Positions 7,778 to 16,864 of a stretch of 41,988 bases of DNA are shown in pieces. Both the position numbers and the translations under genes were made by a program. Every line of letters begins with the position of its first letter. Positions within the stretch are counted from its first letter, which is position 1. The notes below the pieces were generated by a model. That model did no database searches. It worked only from the letters and a program-made list of their open reading frames with translations, and was not told where the DNA came from. This stretch comes from Candidatus Aminicenantota bacterium (GTDB taxonomy: Bacteria > Acidobacteriota > Aminicenantia > UBA2199). The stretch spans positions 1 through 41,988 of the forward strand of contig JAPKZK010000143.1 in NCBI GenBank assembly GCA_026393835.1, read 5' to 3'.

Positions 7778-10700
7778 ATGCATAAACTTAAGAAGTATGG
7801 AAAAGAAGTTAATATAATGGATTATCATAAAATAAGAATAAGCCTGGCTTCTCCTGAAGTGATACGCAGTTGGTCGTCGGGTGAAGTCACCAAGCCGGAA
7901 ACCATCAATTACAGGACATTTAAACCGGAGCGCGACGGGCTTTTTTGCGCCAAGATTTTCGGCCCCACCCAGGATTTCCGGTGTTTATGCGGCAAGTATA
8001 AAGGCTTAAAATATAAAGGAATCGTATGCGAGAAATGCGGCGTCGAAGTGACCCTCTCCTCGGTCAGAAGGGAGCGTATGGGGCATATCGAATTGAACTC
8101 CAAGGTGGCGCATATCTGGTTTTTTAAAGGCGTCCCTTCACGGATCGCCGTACTGCTGGAAATCACCGGCAAACAATTGGAACATATCGTCTATTTTGAA
8201 AATTATATCGTTATCGATAAAGGCAATGTACCCAACCTGAAATTTAAACATATCCTGACAGAGGAAGAGTACCTGGAAATGGTGGATAGGTACGGAGAAG
8301 ATTCTTTCAGGGCCGGTATGGGCGCCGAAGCCATTTTCGAATTGTTGAAGATGCTGGATGTAGAAAAAGAAGTCCAGGAATTAAAATCGCGCTTAAACCT
8401 TGAGCGCTCCATCCAGAAAAAGAAAAGCATGGCGCGCCGGTTAAAGTTGATGGAAGACTTTGCCCATTCCGGGAACCATCCCGAGTGGATGATCTTGACC
8501 ATTATACCCGTACTGCCGCCCGATTTAAGACCCCTGGTCAGGCTGGACGGAGGCCGTTTTGCCTCTTCCGATCTTAATGACCTTTACCGCCGCGTTATCA
8601 ACCGTAACAACCGGTTAAAGAGGCTGCTGGATCTCAAAGCCCCCGAATTGATTATCAAGAACGAAAAACGAATGCTGCAGGAAGCCGTGGATGCCCTCTT
8701 CGATAACCAGAAGAGAAATAAAAGTTATATGAGCTCCCAGAAGCGGCCGTTGAAATCCCTTTCCGATTCGTTGAAAGGAAAACAGGGCAGGTTCCGGCAG
8801 AACCTATTGGGAAAACGCGTCGATTATTCCGGTCGTTCCGTTATCGTAGTGGACCCCAAATTGAAATTGGACCAGTGCGGCCTCCCCAAAAAGATGGCGT
8901 TGGAATTGTTCAAACCTTTCATATACAATAAACTGGAGAAAAAAGGGGTGGTTACCACCCTGCGGGTGGCCCGCACCTGGGTGGAAGAGAACCGGGACGA
9001 AATCTGGGACGCCCTGGATGAAGTCATCCATGAGCATACGGTATTATTGAACCGGGCGCCTACCTTGCACCGCTTAGGCATCCAGGCCTTCAGACCCCAC
9101 CTGGTTGAAGGGAACTCCATTACCCTGCACCCCCTGGTATGTCCAGCCTTTAACGCCGATTTCGACGGAGACCAGATGGCGGTTCATATCCCCTTATCCC
9201 TGGAAGCCCAGGCCGAAGCCCAGTTGTTGATGCTATCCACCAACAATATCTTAAACCCCGCCAATGGAAAACCCCTGGCGGTCCCCACACAGGACATGAT
9301 CCTGGGTTTTTACTATCTTACTTTTACCAAAAAGGGTTTGAAAGGCGAGAACATGATTTTTGCCTCTATGAAAGATACGATCCAGGCATTTGAAAAAGGG
9401 TTGGTGGACTTAAATGCCCAGATTAGAGTCCGCTACCTGGGCGAGTTAAAAAACCTCGACACCTATATGCTGGATAACCAGGACGTTGCCAATTGCCCGG
9501 TATCGGAAATATTAAGGGAAGACAACCGGTTGCTGATCACTACCCCGGGGCGGGTGTTGTTTAATGAATTCCTTCCCAAAGGAGTACCCTTTATTAACGG
9601 GTTGATAAAGAAAAAGGGCATCCAGAACCTGGTTTATTATATATATTTGAAGTTCGGGTTCAAAGAGACCGTCGAGACCCTCGACAAGCTAAAAGAGGGC
9701 GGCTTCGAGTATGCCACCCGGGCCGGTTTCACCATCAGTATTTCAGACCTGTTGATCCCTGTGGAAAAAGTAAAGATTATCCAGGAGACCGAAAAGGAAC
9801 TGGAACTGGTTGAGCAGATTTATGCCGCCGGCGGTTTAAGCGCCGGTGAAAGGCATAATACCATTATCGATAAATGGAGCCGCGCCACCGACCAGATACG
9901 TGAAACCATGTTTGCCGGGATGAGGCGGATGAGTTATGAAGGAGACACCATTAATCCTATCTTCGTCATGTCCGATTCCGGCGCCAGGGGAAGTAAAGAC
10001 CAGTTGAAACAGTTGGCCGGTATGAGGGGTTTAATGGCCAAGCCTTCCGGTGAAATTCTGGAGACCCCCATTACGGCGAATTTTAAAGAAGGGCTTTCGG
10101 TGCTGCAGTACTTTATCTCCACCCACGGCGCCCGCAAAGGTCTGGCGGATACGGCATTAAAAACCGCCGACGCCGGGTACTTGACCCGGAAACTGGTGGA
10201 CGCCGCCATCGAAGTGATCGTCAAAGAGGAAGATTGCGGCACCATCAACGGCGTCGAGGTTTCGGAAATAATCGAAAACGGTAAAGTTATCGAGCCCTTG
10301 ATCGAGCGGATCATCGGCAGGTTCGCACGGGAAGATATCCATGATCCCGAGAGTCCCAATCGCATCATTGTCAAGGCCGGAGAAGAAATCGATGAAGCAA
10401 AAGGAAAAGAAATCGTCGATTCCGGTATTTTAAAAGTAAAAATACGGGGCGTCCTGAACTGCGAGACCCGGGCCGGCGTTTGCCAGGTTTGTTACGGTCG
10501 TAATTTATCCACCGGGAAATTGATCGACCTGGGTGAGGCCGTGGGCATTATCGCGGCCCAGTCCATCGGCGAGCCCGGCACCCAGTTGACCATGAGGACC
10601 TTCCACATCGGCGGCGTTGCTTCCGGTGGCGAGGGACAGACCAAGTTACACGCCGGGTTTGACGGCAGGATCGTATTAAAGGGCCTGGAGATCATAGGTG

Positions 10701-11926
10701 ATAAAGAAGGCAATAACATTGCCATGAACCGAACCGGTTCCATTCAAATCCTGGATTCCAAAAATCGCGAGAAAGCCGTTTACCCCGTTACTTATGGTTC
10801 GAAAGTAATGGTATCCAATGGGCAAATCGTGGAGAAAGGCGACCGTTTATTGGAATGGGACCCATTTGCCAACGCCATATTAACCAAGGATGACGGCGTC
10901 GTGGAGTTAAGGGACCTGGAAGAAAATGTTTCCTTTGTCCAGGACCGTGACGAGACCACCGGAAAATTAACCACTATTATTATCGATATAAAGGATGAAA
11001 AATTAAGAGATGAGCTGCAGCCGCAGATCGTCATCCGGGATCCCAAGACCCATAAAATCGTGCGCAGGTTCTATTTGCCTGTGAATGCCCACCTTTCGGT
11101 AAAAGAGGGCGAGGAAGTTCATGCCGGGAATGTCCTGGCCAAGATCCCGTCCGAATTTGCTAAAACAAAGGATATTACCGGGGGGCTTCCCAGGGTTACC
11201 GAGTTGTTCGAGGCGCGTAAGCCCAGGAACCCGGCAAAAATGGCGCAGATCGACGGTATCGTGGAGTACGGTAAATTACTCAAAGGCTCCCGGAAATTGA
11301 TTATCCGACCTTTCGATAAGAACGCCAGGCCCGATGAGCATAATATCCCCAGGGGCGCTTATATCATCGTTGGGGACGGCGATAAGATCACGGCCGGAAC
11401 GCCGTTGATGGACGGACCCTTGAATCCCATCGATATTCTCACCGTCCTGGGAGAACACAAGTTGGCCCACTACCTCTTAAAGGAAGTCCAGGATGTGTAC
11501 CGGTTACAGGGCGTCGCCATCAATGATAAACACATCGAAATTATCATCCGGCAGATGATTAAATGGCGGCGGATCGAAGAAGTCGGCGATACGCGTTTTA
11601 TTCCCGAACAGATCGTGGAAAAATGGGCGTTTGACGAAGAAAACAACAAGGTTATGGCCGAAGGCGGCCGGCCGGCAAAGGCAAAACCCCATCTACTGCC
11701 CATATCAAGGGCCGCACTGGCCTATGACAGCTTTATCTCCGCCGCGGCTTTCCAGGAAACCACCCGGGTATTGACCGAAGCCGCTATTGCCGGTAAAGAA
11801 GACAAACTAAACGGCATCAAGGAAAATGTCACCATGGGACGGTTAATACCGGCAGGGACCGGGTATGATTTTTACCGGAACTTTGAAATCGAGGAAGCGG
11901 AGGATTTCTTTAGAACGGCAAAATGA
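7778..11926 (+). CDS. rpoC: DNA-directed RNA polymerase subunit beta'
   Basis: A 1382-residue beta' subunit. The catalytic Mg-binding loop NADFDGD is at residues 459-465. The first zinc site is near the N-terminus (C69, C71, C84, C87). The second is built from the EEDCGT cysteine and CETRAGVCQVC. The trigger-loop region contains EPGTQLTMRTFHIGG. The start chosen is the ATG at 7778, preceded by GGGAGGAG, rather than an in-frame codon at 7745 lying inside the rpoB end. Length is close to that of the E. coli protein. Its TGA overlaps the ATG of the next gene (ATGA at 11923). Confidence 0.98.
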   Translation: MHKLKKYGKEVNIMDYHKIRISLASPEVIRSWSSGEVTKPETINYRTFKPERDGLFCAKIFGPTQDFRCLCGKYKGLKYKGIVCEKCGVEVTLSSVRRERMGHIELNSKVAHIWFFKGVPSRIAVLLEITGKQLEHIVYFENYIVIDKGNVPNLKFKHILTEEEYLEMVDRYGEDSFRAGMGAEAIFELLKMLDVEKEVQELKSRLNLERSIQKKKSMARRLKLMEDFAHSGNHPEWMILTIIPVLPPDLRPLVRLDGGRFASSDLNDLYRRVINRNNRLKRLLDLKAPELIIKNEKRMLQEAVDALFDNQKRNKSYMSSQKRPLKSLSDSLKGKQGRFRQNLLGKRVDYSGRSVIVVDPKLKLDQCGLPKKMALELFKPFIYNKLEKKGVVTTLRVARTWVEENRDEIWDALDEVIHEHTVLLNRAPTLHRLGIQAFRPHLVEGNSITLHPLVCPAFNADFDGDQMAVHIPLSLEAQAEAQLLMLSTNNILNPANGKPLAVPTQDMILGFYYLTFTKKGLKGENMIFASMKDTIQAFEKGLVDLNAQIRVRYLGELKNLDTYMLDNQDVANCPVSEILREDNRLLITTPGRVLFNEFLPKGVPFINGLIKKKGIQNLVYYIYLKFGFKETVETLDKLKEGGFEYATRAGFTISISDLLIPVEKVKIIQETEKELELVEQIYAAGGLSAGERHNTIIDKWSRATDQIRETMFAGMRRMSYEGDTINPIFVMSDSGARGSKDQLKQLAGMRGLMAKPSGEILETPITANFKEGLSVLQYFISTHGARKGLADTALKTADAGYLTRKLVDAAIEVIVKEEDCGTINGVEVSEIIENGKVIEPLIERIIGRFAREDIHDPESPNRIIVKAGEEIDEAKGKEIVDSGILKVKIRGVLNCETRAGVCQVCYGRNLSTGKLIDLGEAVGIIAAQSIGEPGTQLTMRTFHIGGVASGGEGQTKLHAGFDGRIVLKGLEIIGDKEGNNIAMNRTGSIQILDSKNREKAVYPVTYGSKVMVSNGQIVEKGDRLLEWDPFANAILTKDDGVVELRDLEENVSFVQDRDETTGKLTTIIIDIKDEKLRDELQPQIVIRDPKTHKIVRRFYLPVNAHLSVKEGEEVHAGNVLAKIPSEFAKTKDITGGLPRVTELFEARKPRNPAKMAQIDGIVEYGKLLKGSRKLIIRPFDKNARPDEHNIPRGAYIIVGDGDKITAGTPLMDGPLNPIDILTVLGEHKLAHYLLKEVQDVYRLQGVAINDKHIEIIIRQMIKWRRIEEVGDTRFIPEQIVEKWAFDEENNKVMAEGGRPAKAKPHLLPISRAALAYDSFISAAAFQETTRVLTEAAIAGKEDKLNGIKENVTMGRLIPAGTGYDFYRNFEIEEAEDFFRTAK

Positions 11927-12309
11927 ACGGAAAAATATTGGTAATCGACGATTCTCCCACTCTAAGAAAATTATTGCGCTTCTACCTTAAGAAAAAAGGT
12001 TATTCCGTGAATGAAGCGAGTAATGGCGAAATGGGCCTTCAGGCCATTGCCCGGGGAATGTTCGACATGGTTATCCTCGATATGAACATGCCCGTGAAGA
12101 ATGGCCTGGAGGTGCTGGAAACGTTGAAGAAAGATAAGAAGGATTACTGCATTCCTATTTTGATTTTGAGTGCGGATAAAGAGGAAGAGAGTAAAGCGGC
12201 AGGTATTGCTTTCGGCGCTTCCTATTATCTTACCAAACCCTTTAAACCGGAGGAAGTGGTCGCCCGTATCGAAGATATTTTAGCGGAAAGACGGAAAAGC
12301 ATGAAGTAA
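11923..12309 (+). CDS. Stand-alone receiver-domain response regulator (CheY-like)
   Basis: A 128-residue protein consisting of a single receiver domain. The acidic pair is D9/D10, the phospho-acceptor is D53 in VILDMNMP, the switch Ser is S83 (ILSAD), and the conserved Lys is K105 in LTKPF. No DNA-binding or enzymatic output domain follows, so it presumably acts by protein-protein contact. Its start overlaps the rpoC stop by 4 nt (ATGA), which implies translational coupling and cotranscription with the RNA polymerase genes. This is unusual, since rpsL-rpsG-fusA often follow rpoC. No kinase gene is adjacent; the nearest in the window is more than 16 kb away. Partner and role are unknown. Confidence 0.93.
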   Translation: MNGKILVIDDSPTLRKLLRFYLKKKGYSVNEASNGEMGLQAIARGMFDMVILDMNMPVKNGLEVLETLKKDKKDYCIPILILSADKEEESKAAGIAFGASYYLTKPFKPEEVVARIEDILAERRKSMK

Positions 12310-12474
12310 ATGCAAAAATAAATCCGAAATTCAAAACAAAAACTGCCCACGGAAAAACGGGAAGCGAGGAAGTTAGGAAGCGGCGAAGCTGGGAAAAACA
12401 AGAATCATTCCAAATCTTACCAATGACCAATCCTTTTCTTCATCATCATTCATCATTCCCAATCTCACCCATCA

Positions 12475-13071
12475 CTAATATCTAGTTTCTCTGCCCATTA
12501 GCAATGACATGGCTTCAGCGCGGGTAGCGTCGGTGTTGCAGAATATTCCCCGGATGGCTGAAGTCACGGTGAGGGAACCCGGTTTTTTGGCGCCCCTCAT
12601 GATCATGCAGAGGTGTTCCGCTTTAATCACCACCATTACACCCAGGGGAGACATGGCTTTGACCAGGTAATCGGCGATTTCCTTGGTTAACCGTTCCTGG
12701 ATTTGCAGTCGTTTGGCCAGGATATCCACCAGGTTGGCGATGGTATTGAGTCCCATGATTTTGCCTTCTTGCGGGATGTAAGCGATGCTGGCCGTCCCTG
12801 AAAAAGGCAGCAGGTGGTGCTCGCACATGGAATAAATCGGGATATCTTTTAGTATCACCATTTCCTCGTGTCTTTCTTCCGTAAGCGCCCTCAGGCATTC
12901 GTCCAGGTTATGGTGGGTCCCGGAAAGCACTTCCATGAACATTTCGGCGGCCCGCCGCGGGGTCTGGGCCAGTCGTTTGGATTCAGGGTCTTCTCCTAAT
13001 CCTGCCAGGATTAAGCGCACCCCTTTCTCTATCTTAGCGGCGTTCATTTTATGGCTGCTTTTAGATTGCAT
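12475..13071 (-). CDS. folE: GTP cyclohydrolase I
   Basis: A 198-residue GTP cyclohydrolase I, which converts GTP to 7,8-dihydroneopterin triphosphate, the entry step of folate (and queuosine) synthesis. The zinc ligands are visible: C83 and H86 in MCEHHLLPFSG and C155 in EHLCMIMRG. The LQIQERLTKEIADYL helix and the TSAIRGIF block are also typical. One oddity is that the segment usually read as GLSK, part of the triphosphate-binding region, is GLNT here (residues 107-110). The gene is transcribed toward the RNA polymerase operon and has its own promoter. The RBS is AGGAAA about 10 nt before the ATG. Confidence 0.96.
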   Translation of the reverse strand: MQSKSSHKMNAAKIEKGVRLILAGLGEDPESKRLAQTPRRAAEMFMEVLSGTHHNLDECLRALTEERHEEMVILKDIPIYSMCEHHLLPFSGTASIAYIPQEGKIMGLNTIANLVDILAKRLQIQERLTKEIADYLVKAMSPLGVMVVIKAEHLCMIMRGAKKPGSLTVTSAIRGIFCNTDATRAEAMSLLMGRETRY

Positions 13072-13136
13072 GGCGGTTTTCCTTTTTTTTAATGTCGTTC
13101 TGCTTATTTCTCATGGTTTATTTCTCATCATATTGG

Positions 13137-13165
13137 TTTATACTCCAAACTCCCTTTACAGTCAA
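13137..13165 (-). promoter_or_regulatory. Putative sigma-70 promoter of folE
   Basis: Reading the minus strand, a TTGACT -35 box (13165-13160) and a TATAAA -10 box (13142-13137) are separated by exactly 17 nt. The expected start site is near 13130, which gives a leader of about 60 nt before folE. Confidence 0.65.
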
Positions 13166-13218
13166 GGGGTTTATATACTTAAAGATGAAAATTCTGCATG
13201 TCCCCTCTTTCTCTTACT

Positions 13219-13302
13219 GGCCCCGGCACTTGCAAACATGGCCCCGGTACTTTTAAACATGACGTTGGCGCTTTTGGAAAATGCCACAGTTCCGGGGGAA
13301 AA
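13219..13302. repeat. Degenerate 21-nt periodic block upstream of array 1
   Basis: Four consecutive 21-nt segments starting at 13219, 13240, 13261 and 13282. The first two share GGCCCCGG, ACTT and AAACAT; the others are progressively diverged. The core CACTTGCA matches the reverse complement of the array 1 unit core, so this may be an inverted, decaying copy of array 1. No convincing reading frame spans it. Confidence 0.5.
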
Positions 13303-13434
13303 TGGCAAAAAGGTCAGAACAATTAACAATTATCGTTTCCCCACATCCGTAATCAGGGATCGGGCAGACATTGGGGGATGCCCCTACGGCTTGAGTTCTT
13401 GTATGTCCCCTTATCTCCTAACCACCTGCAAGTG

Positions 13435-13686
13435 CCTGGATCGCACGTGCAAGTGGTGAGATTGCATGTGCATGTATCGAGATCGCACGCGCAAGCGTTG
13501 AGATCGCATGTGCAAGTGCTTGGATCGCACGCGCAAGTGTCAAGATCGCATGTGCAAGTGTTGAGATCGCACGCGCAAGTGTCAAGATCGCACGTGCAAG
13601 TCCCGAGTTAGCACGTGCAACCCTCGAGTTAGTACGTGCAAGGGGTCTGTTAGCGCTTGTATCCCTACCGTTAGCAAATGTTGGAG
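13435..13686. repeat. Array 1: twelve 21-nt tandem units with alternating 42-nt period
   Basis: Twelve 21-nt units run from 13435 to 13686. The first eight are clear and the last four progressively diverged. The core is GATCGCA-YGYGCAAGTG. Units 3 to 7 alternate strictly between GCACGCGC and GCATGTGC, giving a 42-nt super-period, and the two half-unit cores can pair with each other at 7 of 8 positions, one of them G-U. Because the unit is a multiple of three, reading frames stay open through it on both strands: a heptapeptide S-H-V/A-Q-V pattern forward (13378-13611) and an L-A-R-A-I pattern in reverse (13825-13418). I do not call either as a gene. No partner gene of the kind next to arrays 2 and 3 is nearby. 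Confidence 0.85.
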
Positions 13687-14069
13687 GTATATCCGCATTT
13701 ACAGCCCGATTATTTACTTGAGCACATGGCGTGCCGGAATCCGCAAGGGTAGTATATTTAAATGCAGTCGCCGGGGAATGTTTAAGCAGGGGTTGTATAT
13801 CCCCGTGCGGCATCAATCGCGGCATCTTGCAGTGGCTTGATTTATCATGGTTGGGGCTTGATTTATCACCCCTCCCGCATGATTTTGGGATTAATTATCA
13901 AATCCGTATCTTTTGGGTTTGATAGGGGAAAAATAGTTGGAAGAGGGCAGACACGGGGGCCTGCCCCTACGGAAATGTCCGGTTGGGAATCGATACCGGG
14001 CAGACACTTTCATTTAATTGCAAAAGGTGGTACAATGCTTTCTAATAGCATTTTACAAGAGAGGATTTG
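13687..14069. other. Non-coding stretch with dispersed short repeats
   Basis: No convincing gene. Two copies of GGCTTGATTTATCA occur (from 13834 and from 13855). The same word forms the tandem/palindromic cluster at 40144-40253. A second repeated phrase, GGCAGACA...GGGG...GCCCCTACGG, occurs at 13365-13388 and 13948-13972. The last 20 nt include AGAGAGG, the likely ribosome-binding site of the hsdM fragment. Confidence 0.6.
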
Positions 14070-14755
14070 ATGAACAATTTCCAGGATAAAGCCAATTTTA
14101 TCTGGCAGGTAGCGGATGATATCTTAAGGGGCGCGTTTAAACCGCATGAATATGGCGATATCGAATTGAATTTCAATAATTATATAAGGGGCTACAGCCC
14201 CAATGTCCAGGAAATCCTGGAAAGTTTCCATATCGATAAAGTCGTTTCAAAGCTGGTGAAGAACGATTACTTGTTTAAGTTGGTGGATAAATTTACCGAG
14301 GTAGAGCTGCACCCGGATAAGGTGTCCAACCACCAGATGGGGTATATATTCGAGGAGTTATTGCGGCGCTTTTCTGAAATGTCCAATGAGACCGCCGGGG
14401 AGCATTACACGCCCCGTGAAGTCATCCGTTTGATGGTGAATTTGTTATTTGCCGAGCATGTGGAGGAGTTGAAGAGGAAAGGCATCATACGAACGGTTTA
14501 TGATCCGGCATGCGGCGCCGGGGTATGTTAACCATTGCCAAGGAGCATATCTTACATTATATCAACCCGGATATCGAGATTGTGTTGTATGGCCAGGAGT
14601 TGAATGACCCCACGTTCGCCATTGCCAAATCGGATGTATTAATCATTGGGGAAGAGGCGGACAATATCCATTTGGGAAGTAGTTTCAGCAATGACCGGTT
14701 GAAGGGCAAGCAGTTTGATTATGCCGCCTTTTTTTCCGCTGCTGTGATTAGATAA
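14070..14755 (+). pseudogene. hsdM: Type I restriction-modification DNA methylase subunit HsdM, remnant
   Basis: An N-6 adenine methylase fragment. It starts NNFQDKANFIWQVADDILRG, typical of HsdM, but jumps from HEYGD directly to the YIRGYSPNVQEI segment, so roughly 80-90 residues of the N-terminal domain appear to be missing in frame. It continues through NHQMGYIFEELLRRFSE and ETAGEHYTPREVIRLMVNLL to the SAM-binding DPACGAG motif. There a one-base loss in a G-run (about 14518-14522) shifts the frame. The next frame goes on as GMLTIAKEH...YGQELNDPTFAIAKSD and stops just where the catalytic NPPF motif should come. No functional methylase can result. The start is the ATG at 14070, after AGAGAGG. 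Confidence 0.9.
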
Positions 14756-14800
14756 ATCCTTATCGAGTGGACTTTCACCCTCTACCTCGCACCTTTTTAC

Positions 14801-16573
14801 TCAGATTTTTTGCAAGGCCCCCTTTTTTTCATTTAATATTTTAGCTAAATGTGTCTTAGGTGTATTGCTTTTAAAGAATATTCTATGATTATAAATCTCT
14901 TTTTGAGATTTACTGCTTTTCTGTTCCTCCTTTATTGCTCTTTCAATAATATCTAATCCCTCACTATATAATTCCCATATCAAATCAATATTGTCATAGT
15001 TGATTTCAATTGATTTCGCTTTAGCAAGTTCAGCGAGAAGATATAAAATATAATAAGAGGCATGAAATATATAGGACTTAAATTCAAAATCCCCGTGTTC
15101 TTCATGTAATTCTGATTTTCTGTTTTTTCTGGAACTTTCAATTTTTTCAAACAAATGAAATACAAGAAGCACTTTATCTGCGGTTATTTCATCCTTAAAA
15201 ACACTATCATAAAAATCCGCGAAAATTCTTCGCTTTTTGTCTTTAGCCTCACCCGGCAATCCGTTAAAGAAAGCCATTAGTAATTGCCCAATTTTTTCTG
15301 CGTCTATTCTTTTATCGCGAGATCGATCCTTACATTGTCCCTTCTTACGTTCATAATAAAAGCCTTTAGCTTTTAATTCAGCTTCGATCTTTTTTTGAAT
15401 ATAATCATTTGCTCTAATATCTCTGGAACTGACGGGATTTTGGCTATTTGTATATTCAGCAATAAAAGTGCTTAGGTCAACATTATTTGTTTGATATATT
15501 CTGCAAAGAATATTAATATCATCAATTTTAGATGGGTCTTCTTTAAAAGCATCAAAAAGTGCGTGAACTGTTTGACTTCCATTTACAATCTGAAAATTCT
15601 CAATTTCTATTATTGGAGCTCTTTGATTCGTAGGGTAACTAAAGTTTTTACAAACAATTGTTATGCCATTATTAAAATAGAAAAATTTATTCCTCTTATC
15701 AGATAAAGCAGTATCCTTAATATTTTTATTTATTCTAGTGCGATTTTTTAAATATACTCTAACGTTATCTTCAAACGCTGCTTCTTCTATCAAATAATCT
15801 TTCATCACATTAAAATCATCGAGATCAATTTTATTACGAAGATCATCATCATTAATTATTATACGGAGGAGGTCTCTTGCATCTACATTAACAATTAAGG
15901 CCCGAATATCTCCATCGGTTCTCTCAAAAAGTTGTTTATCAATTGCCTTTATACGTCCATTTACATCCTTTTTATTCATTTTGATAAGACTATTTATATA
16001 TGACGGTAACAAATGATACTCAATATTAAAATTTGAATATTTATTGATCTCCCTCTCAAATCGCTTCTTTTCCGCATCCTCAAAAGCATTATAGTAATTA
16101 CAACAGCTATGAACAACATAGTTAGGGTTTTCTGTATTCCAGATAGACCATATTTCATCTACTTTCAAAAATAGTGTTTTATTGACATCTGATTTTTGTA
16201 GATTTTTCTGCATTAAGGAATTTAAGAAACTCAATATTTTATCAATTTCGTTTGATGGGAAGTGGTTTTGGATTTTATCAAAGTAATCTGTATATTTAAA
16301 TGAAAAAAAATGAATTTTAGACGGGGTCGTCGAGCTATCTATAAATATTGCATCAATCCCCCTATCGTGACCACTTTCCTTTCCTTTTGTCTTTAAATAG
16401 TGGTTATCTGTCATTGAGTCATCGATTTCATCTTCTTGGAGATTTAAAATAAGATCAAGTGATAGAAAACAAAAAGCTACTGACTCCTCTTTTAAAGCGT
16501 ATTGGCCCATTGCATTTTTTACAAGCGTCTTTAGTAATGAAAAATCTTGAAAAGAAGGTTGATTTTGTTCCAT
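14801..16573 (-). CDS. AIPR-family (abortive infection phage resistance) protein
   Basis: A 590-residue intact protein recognised as AIPR family. The hallmark central region reads KFFYFNNGITIVCKNF followed by ENFQIVNGSQTVHAL, then FIAEYTNSQNPVSSRDIRAND. These proteins are found in phage-defence loci, often beside type I restriction systems, and some were described from abortive-infection plasmids. The biochemical activity is not well established. The gene is clearly more AT-rich than the housekeeping genes upstream and lies on the opposite strand, between an hsdM and an hsdR fragment. This suggests it came in as a separate module, or was originally embedded in the RM operon. It has its own promoter about 120 nt upstream. 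Confidence 0.88.
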   Translation of the reverse strand: MEQNQPSFQDFSLLKTLVKNAMGQYALKEESVAFCFLSLDLILNLQEDEIDDSMTDNHYLKTKGKESGHDRGIDAIFIDSSTTPSKIHFFSFKYTDYFDKIQNHFPSNEIDKILSFLNSLMQKNLQKSDVNKTLFLKVDEIWSIWNTENPNYVVHSCCNYYNAFEDAEKKRFEREINKYSNFNIEYHLLPSYINSLIKMNKKDVNGRIKAIDKQLFERTDGDIRALIVNVDARDLLRIIINDDDLRNKIDLDDFNVMKDYLIEEAAFEDNVRVYLKNRTRINKNIKDTALSDKRNKFFYFNNGITIVCKNFSYPTNQRAPIIEIENFQIVNGSQTVHALFDAFKEDPSKIDDINILCRIYQTNNVDLSTFIAEYTNSQNPVSSRDIRANDYIQKKIEAELKAKGFYYERKKGQCKDRSRDKRIDAEKIGQLLMAFFNGLPGEAKDKKRRIFADFYDSVFKDEITADKVLLVFHLFEKIESSRKNRKSELHEEHGDFEFKSYIFHASYYILYLLAELAKAKSIEINYDNIDLIWELYSEGLDIIERAIKEEQKSSKSQKEIYNHRIFFKSNTPKTHLAKILNEKKGALQKI

Positions 16574-16700
16574 TTTTATCTCCTAATTTTTTCATAATAA
16601 TTTGTTTTTTTTTGTAGGCTTCTTTCCTCCAAGGGAATTCGTTCGCTCTCATGGATAAACATTTTTCTCCACTTATTATATTCTAATCTTTAAGGTAGTG

Positions 16701-16728
16701 ATTATAACACAAACTCTAAAAAAAACAA
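16701..16728 (-). promoter_or_regulatory. Putative promoter of the AIPR gene
   Basis: On the minus strand TTGTTT (16728-16723) is followed after 16 nt by a perfect TATAAT (16706-16701). The predicted leader is about 120 nt and ends in a purine-rich GGAG just before the ATG. Confidence 0.6.
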
Positions 16729-16782
16729 GAGGAAAGGAAAATAATCTCTAGGTTCACTATCAGTTTGATCTTCAAAGGGTCA

Positions 16783-16840
16783 GAACCCTTTTGAAAAAGG
16801 GTTCCTACACCTCCCAAAACTTTTGATACTGAAAAGTTTT
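16783..16840. repeat. Two adjacent perfect palindromes at the hsdR junction
   Basis: The first is GAACCCTTTT-GA-AAAAGGGTTC (16783-16804), a 10-bp arm. The second is AAAACTTTT-N7-AAAAGTTTT (16816-16840), a 9-bp arm. They sit in the 290-nt gene-free stretch after the AIPR gene, immediately before the point at 16865 where hsdR coding sequence begins in mid-protein. They resemble short dispersed palindromic elements and may mark the insertion or deletion junction. Confidence 0.7.
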
Positions 16841-16864
16841 CTGTTCGTCGAATACAATAGTTGA

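Noticed and set aside
13435..13686. CRISPR array
   Set aside because: Units are 21 nt, directly abutting, with no unique spacers and no cas genes in the window. Differences are point substitutions within the repeat.
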